Part shown: positions 22,279 through 34,274 of the stretch, piece after piece
Layout of the letters: each line of letters starts with the position of its first letter
Numbering within the stretch: position 1 is the first letter of the stretch
The notes under the pieces: model-generated
Told to the model about the DNA's origin: nothing
The model's database searches: none
Seen by the model: only the letters and a program-made list of their open reading frames with translations
NCBI GenBank assembly: GCA_026260175.1
Contig: JAKCWW010000025.1
Location: forward strand, 12,907 to 76,906
Reading direction: 5' to 3'
From: Reticulitermes lucifugus
Lineage: Eukaryota; Arthropoda; Insecta; Blattodea; Rhinotermitidae
DNA length: 64,000 nt
Position numbers and translations under genes: made by a program

Positions 22279-23738
22279 ATGAGAGTAAACCCGACGTGGA
22301 AGTCTTGTTCACAATGCGAAGCGAGAGCAACATAAGCCTGTTTGTCTTAAGATTTCCAATATGAAGATTTCACAAATTAACTAAAAACGTTAATACTGCT
22401 GATCAAAGAGAAACTATAAAGGAAGAGGAAGCTATTCCAGAAATGCTGAGCACACTCTCCTAATTCGAATTTACATAAATATTATACCATACTCTATCAT
22501 TCATTTATTTTGGACGGTAAATGTAAAATATTCGTATAAAACTCGCAGCATGAATATAGGCGACGAAAACACAACAACTTATCGACTGGAGGATGTTTCA
22601 CCAAAGTAAACCGATTCTAAGTTGTCAGTTTCAGAGCATTTACAACTGGTTTTGGAACCTCAAAAAAGTAAACATGGTAGGATAGCTTTCATGTACTCTA
22701 AAAGTAGATTCATTAATTTCTCTTCTTGTATTGTTTTACATAGCACATATTATACTACACAATTGCTAGTGCTCTAGTATCCCTGTGCGTACATGATAAC
22801 ATAAAGATAATACAAACCATCCAGATTTATCAACAACTACGTTTCAAAAACATTCGGTAAACATCAGGCACACATACATGACGGTGTTACACAAATACTG
22901 CAACATCGGTAAAGAGAAACACTTCTTACACGTAGACTGATCTCACAGATGTTTTAAACCTACAAAATATAATTTAATACACACCATAAGATTTCAATTT
23001 TCCAATTTCCTTCCGTTGTTTTCCTACTTCATAACGCGGATCTAACAGAGAATTCCTATGACGTTTGTTCTCAGTTCGAATCTCAGAGAAAAAAATAATG
23101 TCTCAAATACAAAAACAGTCCGTTAACACTGTGTGGGTAAATAATCGCTATTTGTTCTGAAAACCAAACAAAATACACAAATAGGCTGTGTGGCCAAAAC
23201 ACCGACATTCTCAATGTTAAACCTGACGGTACGTTTAACAACCACTGGGATTTAACGGTTTAAGTTACTTCCTGGACGTTTCTAAGTTTCTTCATTGCCA
23301 AATTTCTAAAAATTATTACATTAGTACGAATAATTTAATTTTGCCTCATTTGTGTCATATCTGGATGTTAATTTTTTACAATTATATAAATGAACAGCAA
23401 TTATAGTCCAATTATTAACATACTGCCCAGGCAATTTTATTATTTCAGGATAGTTTTAAGTAAAATCCAATCGAATAAGGGGTATTTCGGACAGCGTATT
23501 TATAACATTATATATGTACACCCTTACAAGATGGATCAAGTTTTATGATGTGTATTTACTGACTGATACTGCAGTAATACAAGTATATTGTAAATATTGT
23601 ATTCCTCAGTTCCTTTTGGTGTATACCGAATGTGGCTGAAAAATGTTGAGGACATTTTTGTCACAAATCAAGCCTCCGAACTGTAGGACTGAGTGTTGTG
23701 TTGACGGGTCATTCTTAACTACTAACAATTTCTCTCTA
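22279..23738. other. AT-rich spacer, nothing recognised
   Basis: Very AT-rich. No element ends or coding-like frames were found. Confidence 0.45.
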
Positions 23739-24372
23739 TAGTTTAATGTTATATCACGTCCCTCTCAAAAACAACAGGAGAATGTGAAATATTTCAGCTA
23801 TTTCGGTAGCATGATAACAAAAGATGCAAGATATACACGTGAAGTTAAATCCAGGACTGCCATGGCAGAGGCAACATTCAACACGAAGACTCTTTTCACC
23901 AGCAAATTGTACCTAAATTTAAGGAAGAAACTAGTAAAGTGCTACACTTGAAACACAGCTGTGTATAGTGCTGAAACTTGGACACTTCGGAAAGTAGATC
24001 ATAAATACCTAGAATGTTTTGAAATATGGTGCTGGAGAAGGATGGAGAAGATCAGTTGGATCGATCGTGTGAGAAGTGAAGAAGTATAACATAGAGTCAA
24101 AGAGGAGTATCCTACATACGATAAATAGAAGGAAGGATAACTGGATTGGTCAAATCTTGCGTACGAACTGCCTTCTAAAACGCATTATTGGAGGAAAGAT
24201 AGAGGGAAGGATGGAAGTGACGGGGACACGAGGAAGAAGAAGTAAGCAGCTACTCTATGGCCTAAGGAAAAGACAGGATACTGGAAATTGAAGCGTTAGT
24301 TCGCACTCTGTGGAGAACTCGCTTTGAAAGAGGCTATGGACTTAACGTAATACAGACTACAGAATGAATGAC
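23739..24372 (+). mobile_element. RTE-like LINE 3' fragment, longest LINE remnant in the window
   Basis: Reading begins NVISRPSQKQQENVKYF, then YFGSMITKDARYTREVKSR, TLFTSKLYLNLRKKLVKCY, stop, AETWTLRKVDHKYLE, EIWCWRRMEKISWIDRV and a stop. After a frameshift it continues NWIGQILRTNCLLKRIIGG, EGRMEVTGTRGRR and LWRTRFERGYG. The order of YLGS, AETWTLRK, WCWRRM, WIGH and RGRR is that of the reverse transcriptase C-terminus of insect and BovB-like RTE elements. At least two stops and one frameshift are present. The endonuclease and the FADD box are absent. Confidence 0.8.
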
Positions 24373-26826
24373 GTCCCTCCACGCCCCCTCTTTCCGTGTT
24401 ACAAAGAAAATAATGGGGAGAAAACATTTAGATCTCTTCTGCACATCATCCTCACCACAAAACTCTTACTGATTTTCTTTCATGATCACAGCCATTCCGG
24501 AGAAAGACACAGGAAGCCCATCCAAGCAAAAGACTTGTTTCCCAAACAATAATTCACTTGGGATCTGCAAATGATTCCTGTAATGACTGACTTCTGTGTC
24601 AATTACAGCCGAGCCAAAATATTGCATAAAATGTTGCATATCCAGTTATTGCCTAGTGAAATGACCCAAAGGAGTTCGAAGCAACACTGCCCAAAGCTTC
24701 CTGTTCACAAACGTTATAAACGAACAGTGACTCGTATACTATGTAACATAAAATATATATGTTTTCTGTGGATTAAATTCCTATACAGTAGAAAGATATT
24801 GTTTAGGTTGTAAGTCCTATTCTGTTTTCTCTGCGCTACCAAAACCTACAACTTATTGAAGTGACAATTTCAGTGCAGCCAGTTTCTAAAGCATGACGCC
24901 TCCACATTCATCACACACAAATCATACTTCCTTCCGATGCTATTTAACCTGAGAATTTCAATTACTACAGCTAATGGTTGCGTTATTCTAACAAGCATTG
25001 TGCACCAGCGCTAGTGCCTGTGGAACTTTCGAAGAGCATGCCTGGTTGGGCTCCACTTGGATCCCGGTACACCTATATGCCGTAATAGGGGGGCGGAGGG
25101 GTGTGGGAGAGGAGGAGGCGCCAGCATCAGAATGGATTGCAGAATCAGGGAGGTCTTTCTGCTCAGCATTGATATTACACCACAGGTTACAGTGCTAATA
25201 TATATAGGTGTCTGTACTGGGCAAGTGGAAAAGAGAAAAACGTTTCAACCGAGCTGCAGAGGTTTATACAATGTCACAGAATTATTTGTGAAATCTTTAA
25301 ATATAAGTTACGTTTCTTTCTGTGGAGTCCTTTTACTGCGAGCTGCTGGTAGCCAACATATTCATATGTGTGATCGTGTGTGTGGAATAGCGTTACTCTC
25401 TCATGCTTTATTACAAAGTACCCGTAGATGTTTACCTGTCAAAAATAACGGACTGACAAATAAAGGATCATAAGAGAATTTTTCCATAATCACATAAGAT
25501 ATTCGCAATGGAAACAAAAATAAAGCTCTTGTGAGACAGGTTTACTCACATAAATACACAGAAAAAATTATACCGATAGTAGATATATTATAGTTATACA
25601 CGATTTAGGAATTCTTCATTTGCATGCAGCAGTTCAATGATTCTTAGAATATTTTCTATGCAGTGTCCCATTTGGGAAATGTGCTCACGTATATGCCATG
25701 GCACAGTAGGAAACAGAATAGAACTGTGAAGGCTGAAGAGGGCATCACAGACGATGTGCTATTCTGCGCGTGCGCGAGTTGGCCCATTTTCACTTGGTTC
25801 CACGTTGTGACGGCACTCACAAGCCCAGTGTTTCTTCTACTGGAATGTAACTCCATGGGGCAGGGTCTTCCGCGAAAAGCTCATACTCGTTCCTTTAATC
25901 AAGAAACTCCCTGCCCTTTATAGAACGCAAAATTAATTATCAAATGCGCATAAGTGTTCATTACTGGTCCGTATCCTGACCACGACAAAATCAGTCACTC
26001 CTTCACACACCATTTATTTGTGCTGCATTTCAATATTAATTCCCATGTACGAAAAAGTGATCTTCAGGTCTTGCGACAAAATGTATGTAAGAATTTAAAA
26101 TAATATTGTGACACCTCGGTCATTTATTTTAGGTGTACGTTCATCCATCGTCTATGAAGTTGTCTTATGTTTATCTTGAGGTCTGGGGGAATCCAATAAA
26201 GAAAACTGCCTCCATTTTAGGTATGTTCACATAGTCGCCAAAGTTCGGAACTGAATTTACTGCTACAAGTTAGATTGTTACTGGAATATTCTATTTGTGT
26301 TTTCTACACAATCAAAAAGACATACGTTCAGATCTACCAATCACGCTTTGAATATACTACTTCCTCTTTCACTGTGAAAGTACGTGACAGAAAGGAAGGG
26401 CAGGGAAGGACCAAAAGATGAGAAATTCCCTTTTTTGTCAACAACAATAAATCGGGCTATTATACTTGTGTTGATATATCTCTGCAGCAGACAGACCTAC
26501 CATTAGCTGCCTCCGAGATACAGACACATGTACAACTTGGTGACTTGAACGATAAACCGAAAAAGTTTACACATTATGAAACAAAAAAGTTAAAGTTCTC
26601 CGTACAGCCACGACAGCGGAACGTTCAAATTACACCCAAACAGAAAAACTTCTTTCAAAGTGATGTTTCAACCGCATGAGTATTCACTGTAAACGGGCAC
26701 TACTCTTCAAATAATACCTCCCTTTTAAAACATCTGCTTTTCGCATGATTGATAAGGACCTCCAGGGGACACCGATTACAGGTAGTATAAAAAAAATAGA
26801 GATTTCAAGAAACATTGAGAATAGAT
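24373..26826. other. Long spacer with unassigned frames
   Basis: Contains the longest unambiguous open frame in the window (25057-25473, 138 codons). It has no domain or signal I recognise, and its start lies in a locally GC-rich stretch (25070-25130) that would favour chance openness. GC is raised again at 25740-25880 (GCGCGTGCGC). Nothing can be assigned. Confidence 0.45.
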
Positions 26827-26916
26827 CAGCGGTGCACAAATCCCGGGCGCCAGTTTTTTTTACATGGTGAAGGGCCCCGCAGCAGATGCTACGGACGCAC
26901 CATAGCCTTAAGGCTT

Positions 26917-27056
26917 NNNNNNNNNNNNNNNNNNNNNNNNNNNNNNNNNNNNNNNNNNNNNNNNNNNNNNNNNNNNNNNNNNNNNNNNNNNNNNNNNNNN
27001 NNNNNNNNNNNNNNNNNNNNNNNNNNNNNNNNNNNNNNNNNNNNNNNNNNNNNNNN
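26917..27056. other. Assembly gap (140 N)
   Basis: An unbroken run of N interrupts the hAT element. Open frames drawn across it are artefacts. Confidence 1.
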
Positions 27057-27119
27057 GGATCGAACCCGGGCCTCCGCAGTGGAAGGCCGGCGACTAACCG
27101 CCAGAGCCATGGCACGGCC
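27057..27119 (-). repeat. tRNA-derived SINE head
   Basis: Minus strand: an A-box-like TGGCTCTGGCGG (27101-27112), then GGCCTTCCACTGCGGAGGCC, which can fold, and a B box GGGTTCGATCC ending at 27057. A tRNA gene is unlikely because a paired acceptor stem is not visible. The same hairpin plus B-box arrangement heads the repeat at 60062. The SINE body would lie in the adjacent gap. Confidence 0.6.
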
Positions 27120-27268
27120 TCAGGCGCCAGGTTACTGTGGCGACTAAACTTTGTACAGTGGCACGTAATATTTGTGGGTCCTTGGAATGGAAATTGTTTC
27201 ACATCACCCTTCTGGCCCCTAAAAGTTTGAAGTGGCTCCTTCATTTTTGGAATGTTTGCGCTCCCCTG

Positions 27269-29737
27269 AAATATATTATAGGCGCAAGTGACGTTATGTC
27301 ACCGACAGTGACATATGAGCCCACCGAGACGGTAGGGAAGTCGACGGCTTTCGCAAATCAGGGGGGAAAAAAACGACTTGTGATCACCCGGCCTCAAACC
27401 GGTCCACAAAAAGTTGTGTGATATTTCTGCATGGGACTGGAGATATGTACTTACTTTTCCACTTTCATTTATAAACTTTAATTGAATTTCATTATATTAT
27501 ATTAGTTTACTTTACATCCGCTACTTCAGAACAATAATTACAAAATCTGTTACGAGACCGTGCTTGTAGGGATGGACAAAACCTGGGCAGCAGTATCAAA
27601 AACACAGATCATATCGCAGTAGATGCAGAAGCCATCTGAGATATTGTGTGCAGTCAGGAACAAAGAGGTTTATTGAATACCAGCGAGGCAGGGGTAGCCA
27701 CCTTACGCTTGAAAGAAAGACTATAATCTCGTAAAGAACTACAGATATGGTTAAAAGCTGCCATCATATTGAGTGAATGTTTGCAGCTGCGATGATGGAT
27801 TTGGTTTTTTTTATTAAGATACGAATCTTAAATAAAAACAAATACGAATTGTATCGTGCGTACAATGCAACACTTGAGGTGCGTTCAGGGTTTTTAAGTG
27901 ACTAAGCGGAAAGCAGAGCGCCATATTATGTTTAGTTCGTCAACTGTTTCTTCAGCCTCTCTGGCTTTTCCAAGTTTCTTGTTCTTACCCCATAAACAAC
28001 GAGATATTAACATAATTGTAGCTACGTGTACATGTAAAATTGCCTCTTATTTTTGTCTGATTGCTCTGATGGAACCCGAGTTTATCTTGCGGACAGAAAG
28101 ATGGGCACAGAGACACCCTGACGCTAATATTCGCCATCCACAGTACTTTACAAACCTATAAAGCGTGGAGAAAAATGTGACGTTACAGTACTAATTTAAC
28201 TCACAGAGTGGCATTCCTCTAGTGCAACTAACAGTTTCTCAGCTAGTCAAGCCATTCCTCCCCTTTTTATGAAACGAGACGAAAGTACAGAAAATATTAG
28301 CGATCTATTACAGAAAACTGACACAACACTGAGTTTCCACTTGGACGTAATACAAAATTACCTCTGGTCCTTAAAACTAAGATTTTCCCAGCAGTGCGGA
28401 ACGAGTGGAAATTAAAGAAAAAAGAAAATTCACTTTACAAGAGCAAGTAAGTAGTTTAATGATCAGCTGCAAATGACACGCTTCTTCAGTTAATTACTGT
28501 GTCCCTGGATGCAGATACAAATACCTACCCGACGATTTTTGTGTAAGAAATAAAGCACAATAACTACTGGCATAAAATCTGAAGCAGCCCATTTATACGA
28601 GAGTATTTCCGTAAAATTTTACCACAAAATTATAACTAACTTTGACTGCTTGACTATAAAGAGTATCTAATACCAGTAATACCTTTTCTAATCTCCGAAC
28701 TGTATCAGACTCAGGTCTGATATCCCACATATTTTAATTACTGTGGTTAAGAATTAGAATCCCACTTGGGACATCGATGTGATGCCCGTGTGTTTCTGTG
28801 TTCTTCCACGTAAATGGCAGACGCGTCGTGGTATCATTCCCTTTCTAGGAAGTCCTACCGCTCATCTATGACAATTGAATAGCAGGAATGCCGACAGCAG
28901 GCAAATGTCGGTAATACAGGGACCAGCCAACAGAATGTGCAGGCAGAAAGAGGACACACTGATACCTCCTTACGTGAGATTACTGTGAGTCAGCGAACTG
29001 CATGCTGGACTTACGGTGATGTCTTACTGTTAGTATGCTATTTTGATTCCTATGCGGTCCGTGAATAATGAAATTTCTAAACATAGATTATTTGACTACA
29101 ATTATAAAAAAACCTACTAGAATCATTATCTTGTCAGTACATCTAAAAGATACACCCATTTTCCTTTCCAGCTTGCTAGGCCTATTATTGTCAGAAGAAA
29201 CAAACTGGTAGGAAAAGGGAGACTGTAAATCTGGTCCGTAGTAATTCATTTCCATTATTTAACCTCAGCGATTTCCATACCTTCTAACACCCGACTATAT
29301 TAATGTATCTGTTTTTCTGTAACTCTGCTATTCTAGCATCGTGAATGCTGGTTAATGGAGAGTGGTAAGGGAACGTTTTACACATAATACCATACCATAT
29401 AAAACGTTACTGTGTCTATACTAGAGAAGAGGGTGGGGAATTCTACATCGCGAAATGTCCGTACCGAAATCGAAAACACTGCCAAGCTTAGCAAGAGGAG
29501 AATGGAAAGACAGAGAGAGAAGGAGAGAAAGCCGAAACCTAATCAATAACCCCAAGTGTTTGTCTTGCTTTAGAGGTTAGATCGCCATAGGGATAACCAG
29601 ACTGCCTTCTGGGCCAGTTTCTCACATATGTACCATATTTATTTACGGTTTACTTAAAGGACTATTATGAAAGAATAGCAGGTTTAGATACTACTGAGCT
29701 GGAAAGGATGCGAGAAGGAAGAGGGTTTCAAATAAGC
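27269..29737. other. Long spacer, nothing recognised
   Basis: About 2.5 kb with short frames only and no recognisable repeat ends. Confidence 0.45.
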
Positions 29738-29830
29738 CATTATCCCGGTATTTGCGTGGAAAGGCTGAGGAAAGCCATGAAAAGCCTCGGGATAGACGGT
29801 GTGCCGAACGAGATTCAAATTGGGCGCCTA
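29738..29830 (+). repeat. SINE-like repeat copy 2 (GATTCAAA family)
   Basis: Partner of 9545-9640: TATCCCGGTATTTGCGTGG, GGCTGAGGAAAGCCATG, AAGCCTCGGGATAG, GTGCCG and GAGATTCAAATTGG. The last element resembles a B box. The two overlapping open frames through it (65 and 71 codons) are incidental. Confidence 0.5.
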
Positions 29831-30058
29831 TCGAATACACGTCAGGAATGTTATCTGTTACGATTACACAGTCGAAATTATGTCATACGGAGACGCAGGC
29901 AATGAAGTCTCCCTTCCAACTGTGGTCACTCAATCTGAGTAGCAATAATGGGGACTCCCTGTGTTAACGTAATGAAAAGGCTGTAGTGAGTTAAGGAACG
30001 AGACACCTGAAGCGGCGCCACATACGGCCATAAAACGCAAACTACTGCATCAACAAGA

Positions 30059-30325
30059 TTTGAAGCGAACCTTCATAAAAATACAAGAATTTGTGCTGAC
30101 TGAAGCGACACCTTATGAAAACAAACGGATATGAGAGGACTGAAGCCAGGCTTTGTAGAAACTTGTGGATTACAATGAACTGAAGTGAGTCCTTCTAGAA
30201 AGCGTGGATCAGTACTGACTGAAGCCAGACCTTATACAACACACAATCAGTGAGAACTGAATGGAGGATTAGGAAACGAACCGAAGCGAAGACTTACAGA
30301 AAACCTTATGAATCATCATGATATA
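30059..30325 (+). repeat. Minisatellite with 38-40 bp period
   Basis: Units start with TGAAGC or a variant at 30061, 30101, 30141, 30181, 30220, 30258 and 30282. The period is exactly 40 bp for the first four steps, then 39, 38 and a shortened 24. Each unit has TGAAG, a CTT near position 12 and GAAA soon after. Units are roughly 55-70% alike by eye, so the array is old. A further TGAAGC at 30008 may be an outlying unit. Confidence 0.75.
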
Positions 30326-30570
30326 AACTAAGCCTTAACTGTACATGGAAAATATTCGAGGGCAGTGCGGAGTGAATTCAGATAGTAACTGTAAAACAGA
30401 AGCCACATAAAATGTTCCAAAACGATATATAATGTAGGATATAGATTAGTGTAAAACAATAATTAGTGCATTTACTAGGATTCTAATAAATAATAATGTA
30501 ATACACGGACAATGCAAAACATTAAAAATAATGCGAAGCCTCTGTAATATCCAATGTAAACTCAATAACA

Positions 30571-30660
30571 GCTCGCTAATGATGGTCATCTAACGATCGA
30601 AACACGTTAAGGCACGATAATCTGGCACTACACCTGCAAGGTCTAACAAATCAAGTGATT
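30571..30660 (+). repeat. Variant hammerhead-core-like repeat
   Basis: CTAATGA at 30576-30582 is followed by TGGTCATCTAACGATC and GAAACACGTTAAGG at 30599-30612. A GGTC/GATC stem with a short loop sits where stem II should be. The U-to-A change at the third base of the box is the only departure from CUGANGA. It lies about 250 bases downstream of the 40-bp minisatellite. Confidence 0.45.
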
Positions 30661-30800
30661 TAAATTACAAATTTTTAGTGCAAGGAGCCACAGCTGCTCT
30701 TCCATATGCAAGCAATAGCATCTACTATGAGCTTCCAATTGAAATGAGTATGGCCCATAACACGTAATTTAAAATGACAAAAGTCATCCCGTTGTGTTTT

Positions 30801-31310
30801 CGTATAATTAAAGGAGTAAAAACAGTTAATGAAACTTTATTTTTAGGATTTATTGCAACATGTTTCGACCCCAAACTGTCACTATCAAGCTACATACTTA
30901 TTACAACACCCAGAAGTCTATACAATAGCTTTTAAAAGAGATATCAATTCTTACAGTTTTCAATTGTAAAAATTTAGATCTCAGTTTGGTAAAAGCAACT
31001 GTATAGTCTTTTATGTGTGTTAGTAAGTACAGTCGAACCGGGTTATAACGACAGCGGTTAACACGACACCTCGCCTATAGCGTCAGATATTCTGTAGTAC
31101 CAATTAATTCCTCATTGTTACGCATAACATATACTCCTCGGTTAAACAACACTCGTTTATAACGACACAAATTATTCAGTCCATTTCGTGACTTTATAAC
31201 CGAGTTCGACTGTATTTAGTTTGATGATGACCCTTTAGGGTCTAAATATATTGCAATAAATACTACAATCAGAGTTGTGTTGACGGTTTTTACACCTTTA
31301 ATTAAACATG
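30801..31310. mobile_element. Foldback element with arms of about 100 bp and a nested MITE
   Basis: The minus arm (30801-30899) and plus arm (31213-31310) are inverse copies: TTGATGATGACCCTTTAGGG, TCTAAATATATTGCAATAAAT and GGTTTTTACACCTTTAATTA in the plus arm. The plus arm has UGAUGA, a perfect stem GACCC-TTTA-GGGTC (31229-31242) and UAAAU. The minus arm keeps GTCGAAACATGTTGC. ACATGT is self-complementary, as the short stem III of a dimeric hammerhead would be. A pogo-like MITE occupies most of the loop. Confidence 0.65.
31030..31212. mobile_element. pogo/Tigger-like MITE
   Basis: Terminal inverted repeats CAGTCGAACCGGGTTATAAC and (inverse of the right end) CAGTCGAACTCGGTTATAAA flank 183 bp. 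TA lies on both sides (31028-31029 and 31213-31214), the usual target duplication of Tc1/mariner/pogo elements. There is no transposase. It inserted into the loop of the foldback element 30801-31310, so it is younger than that element. Confidence 0.85.
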
Positions 31311-31315
31311 ATAGC

Positions 31316-34014
31316 CTCATACTTTCTATTCAGGCCATTTAAAAATGAATGCTCTATAATGCTTGTGTGTACAAGGTAGTCTCATACAAATATCGATGTT
31401 ACATCGCAGGGTGACAGGAGTTAAACAGAGTTTTTAACTTCAAATTGGCGAAGTGGCAAATGGAGTCAAGGTCGTAGGATCCAATGGGGAAGGAAAATGA
31501 AGAGCAAGTAGATAGAAATCCGTGGAATGTGAATTCGACGTTCAGAAGCGACTTGAACTGCATTCACGCACACATTCACAAAAAATATGCATGGAATCCA
31601 ACGCATAGTCCATTATATATTGGCAAAGTAGACGTCAACCCGGTGTAAAGAATACCTAGATAACTGTTGAGCTAGCTTTTCAATGTTAGACAACCCAAAG
31701 ATTTTTGCTAGCTGGGGAAAGAAGAGTCGAAAGCCGACGAGATTAATGGGCAAGTAGGATTGCTGATGTTTCTCGTGAGAGTCTTTTCGTATACAAAATT
31801 TCTTCGCATACCCCTCAATTTTCGCTCGACGACCGCATCTAGCCTGAGGGTCATGATTCGCCCTCCCACGGCCACAAGACAGAGAGCGTTCAGTCTTATC
31901 TAGACACGACTAAAAAGGCGACAAATTCCTAGGCCAAGTTTGGTACCACGCTCAAATTACTCATTGCTCGTCATTGTTCCTTCCACTCCACAAACTTTAC
32001 GTAAAGAAGCAGGAACTGAAACTACACAAGTAACACTCGGACATCCGTTTGGTAAGATTCCGCATCTCACAGTACAAGTATATTTTTCTAATTTTGTCAT
32101 AAGATAGCGAAATATAAATAATTTATACAACAGGATTAGGCAGTGAAGTGTAACTGTCCTGGCCCCATTCTTCCTCACACTTCGCCGACGGCAGGTGTAC
32201 GTGCTCATAGCAAATGATTGTAAGCCTCCGGTGGTTAAAGTTACATTGATTTATGGCCAGTGGTTTGTTTGGTTCATCAAAGTGTCTTCACTTTAAAAAC
32301 AGGCATGTGCTAACTGATAAACGAACTTCCAAAACCTGCAAGTTAATAGTAACCAGCCGACATGACTGCACTTTAGAAATAAAACAGGTTTAAGGGTCAG
32401 GTACTGGAATAGTAGAATTACATAAAAACCCACCGCAACTGCATGCTAACAGCCGAAATAATTCAAGATATCTTTTCAGAATCTGTACGTTATTCAGTAA
32501 TTAAGCAGTAAAATTACCTCTTTAACAGCACAAGAATCCAAGCAGGGACTATCAAAATTCAAAGCTGACAATTACAAAGAAAGCGTTTTAACAATATTTC
32601 TAATAATTCAATAATCAACTACAAGACGCACGTTAAAAATGCACTGTTCCAGGAGTCAAAAACGAAAATTTCAAAATATTTTAATAAAGAAGAAATTAGG
32701 GCACGACTAAGGAAATTAATGACAGGCTATCAACGCTAATGCAACTCTTGTCAATAGCGTGTTTCAACTGCAGAACAAATGCTAGCACAGCGAAACGCCA
32801 CTCTGTTATATATGCCAAACACGCTCGACTGTTAGTGACATCGTCCTCCTATACACCAATAACCGAAGTGAATCTCAAAGGCCAAGTTCAACTGTAGTGC
32901 AGACTAAAGACAAATAAACATTTACCTTTACAGAATTTCAAGCCTACAACTGAAATGCACTTTACGTTTCCAACGTCAAACGCTGCAGCCTACATTTAAA
33001 TGTTAACATTCGACATTATACTATAATTTTTTTTTCACTTTAACACTGATACTGTTTCAAATGTAGATATTTCAGTGTTTATAAAAAGCTACACACTTCC
33101 CAAAATTCTGCTGGTCAATCATTCCTTTGCAGAACCGAGTCAGACATATTAGTTTACACGTATTGTAAGATCCAAAACACGGTGTTTCGTTTAGTCGATA
33201 AATCCAACCTCACGAACCTTTAAGTAATTATGAAGCCAACAAAATCCAAATCACAATGTTAGTTTCTCCAGATGACAACACCACAGGCTTGTTATCTTGC
33301 TCTCACAGCTGGTAACACCTGCGAATGAAATGTGTTTAATCCCCACAGATTACCATACTCACGGCACAGACCAAGGATGACCAACCTACGGTACGAATGC
33401 ACAGATTGGAAAGCGAAAAGATTTTGTTTGGAAAGAAGTCAAGGGCAACGGTGCGGTATAGTTTCAGGTCACCGAAACGTTTATACTCATAGATGTATGG
33501 CTGTAATTTCTGTTTATACTTAAGTTATAAAGTAGTATTTTTATCAAGACATTATTTTTAAATTATTTTACTTCAAGAAAATTATAGAGAGTAATAATTG
33601 TAGCCCCCACTCTCTGGCCATCAGTTATACTGTCACGTAACAGGCTCTTCTTACAATTTATAGCATTGATGGCATTCAGTCTCGAAGAGGTTTAACATCC
33701 GTGCAGACCCTACGGCATGCGCACTGCTAATAATGTAGAGTTTTAACGATATTTACTACACTGTACACTTGAGATTAGTTGCGGAATGGAACGTAGGTAG
33801 AGTGAAGCCCTTTGGCAGAGGATTTCGCTATTTAAGTCCCACATAGACAAAGGTGTTTATATTGTAACATACCAAGTCACTGTGATGTTTTACACGTAAT
33901 ATGCATGTTTTATTTAGAATAAATCGACCACTAACTAACCACCTAATGAACTCCATGCAGAAGAGTCTTTCTTCAACAGCCAATGGTTCCTCGTCTATTC
34001 AAAAATTTCCCTCC
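31316..34014. other. Long spacer, nothing recognised
   Basis: About 2.7 kb of AT-rich sequence. No repeats, RNA genes or coding-like frames could be supported. Confidence 0.45.
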
Positions 34015-34205
34015 ATTTTATGAAATGCGAACTTTCATTACTGTGTGCAAAAAAAAAACTGCCACTTGTCCCTATTCTGAGCCAGATCAATCCAGTCCAA
34101 GCCCTCCCAACCGACTTCTTTAAGGTATATTTTAATATTATCCTTCCATCTACGCCTAGGTTTTCCAAGTGGTCGCTTTTCCTTCAGGGTGTATCACCTA
34201 CTGCA
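34015..34205 (-). mobile_element. LINE 3' fragment (second lineage)
   Basis: The minus strand reads KEKRPLGKPRRRWKDNIK, then a YLKEVGWEGLDWIDLAQNRD segment and KWQFFFAH, with one frame change near the start. This is the basic C-terminal stretch of the family (usual form KPEGKRPLGRPRRRW, DWI.LAQDRD.WR). It covers only the last 60 residues and the downstream end. Confidence 0.75.
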
Positions 34206-34274
34206 AAATAAATTACTGGAATGTAGGCATATTTAAAACTTATTTCGTCTTAGAAGGACGAAAATAGTGTAGAC

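Larger units (their letters stand above)
26827..27268. mobile_element. Non-autonomous hAT-type transposon with target-site duplication
   Basis: The left end is CAGCGGTGCACAAATCCC. The inverse of the right end is CAGGGGAGCGCAAACATTCC. Both fit the hAT terminal motif. The flanking octamers are GAATAGAT (26819-26826) and AAATATAT (27269-27276), six of eight identical, as expected of an aged 8-bp hAT duplication. No transposase is visible. A tRNA-derived SINE head sits inside and an assembly gap of 140 N removes the middle. The right 150 bases are shared with 49055-49196, so this is a family. Confidence 0.75.

Noticed and set aside
25057-25473. 138-codon open frame on the plus strand, the longest unambiguous frame in the window
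   Set aside because: No recognisable domain, signal peptide or conserved composition. It starts in a locally GC-rich stretch where stops are rarer and overlaps a 66-codon frame on the same strand.
27057-27119. A tRNA gene on the minus strand
   Set aside because: A and B boxes are present but I cannot pair an acceptor stem, and it sits inside a transposon next to a gap.
26684-27244. 186-codon frame and others spanning the N run
   Set aside because: The frames are open only because the 140 N bases are translated as unknowns; the flanks are a hAT element and a SINE head.
30059-30325. CRISPR array
   Set aside because: The 40-bp units are directly contiguous and diverged throughout, with no constant repeat alternating with unique spacers; it is a minisatellite.
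33460-33490. CACCGAAACGTTTATAC as a hammerhead half
   Set aside because: No CUGANGA-like box at a workable distance upstream and no shared flank.
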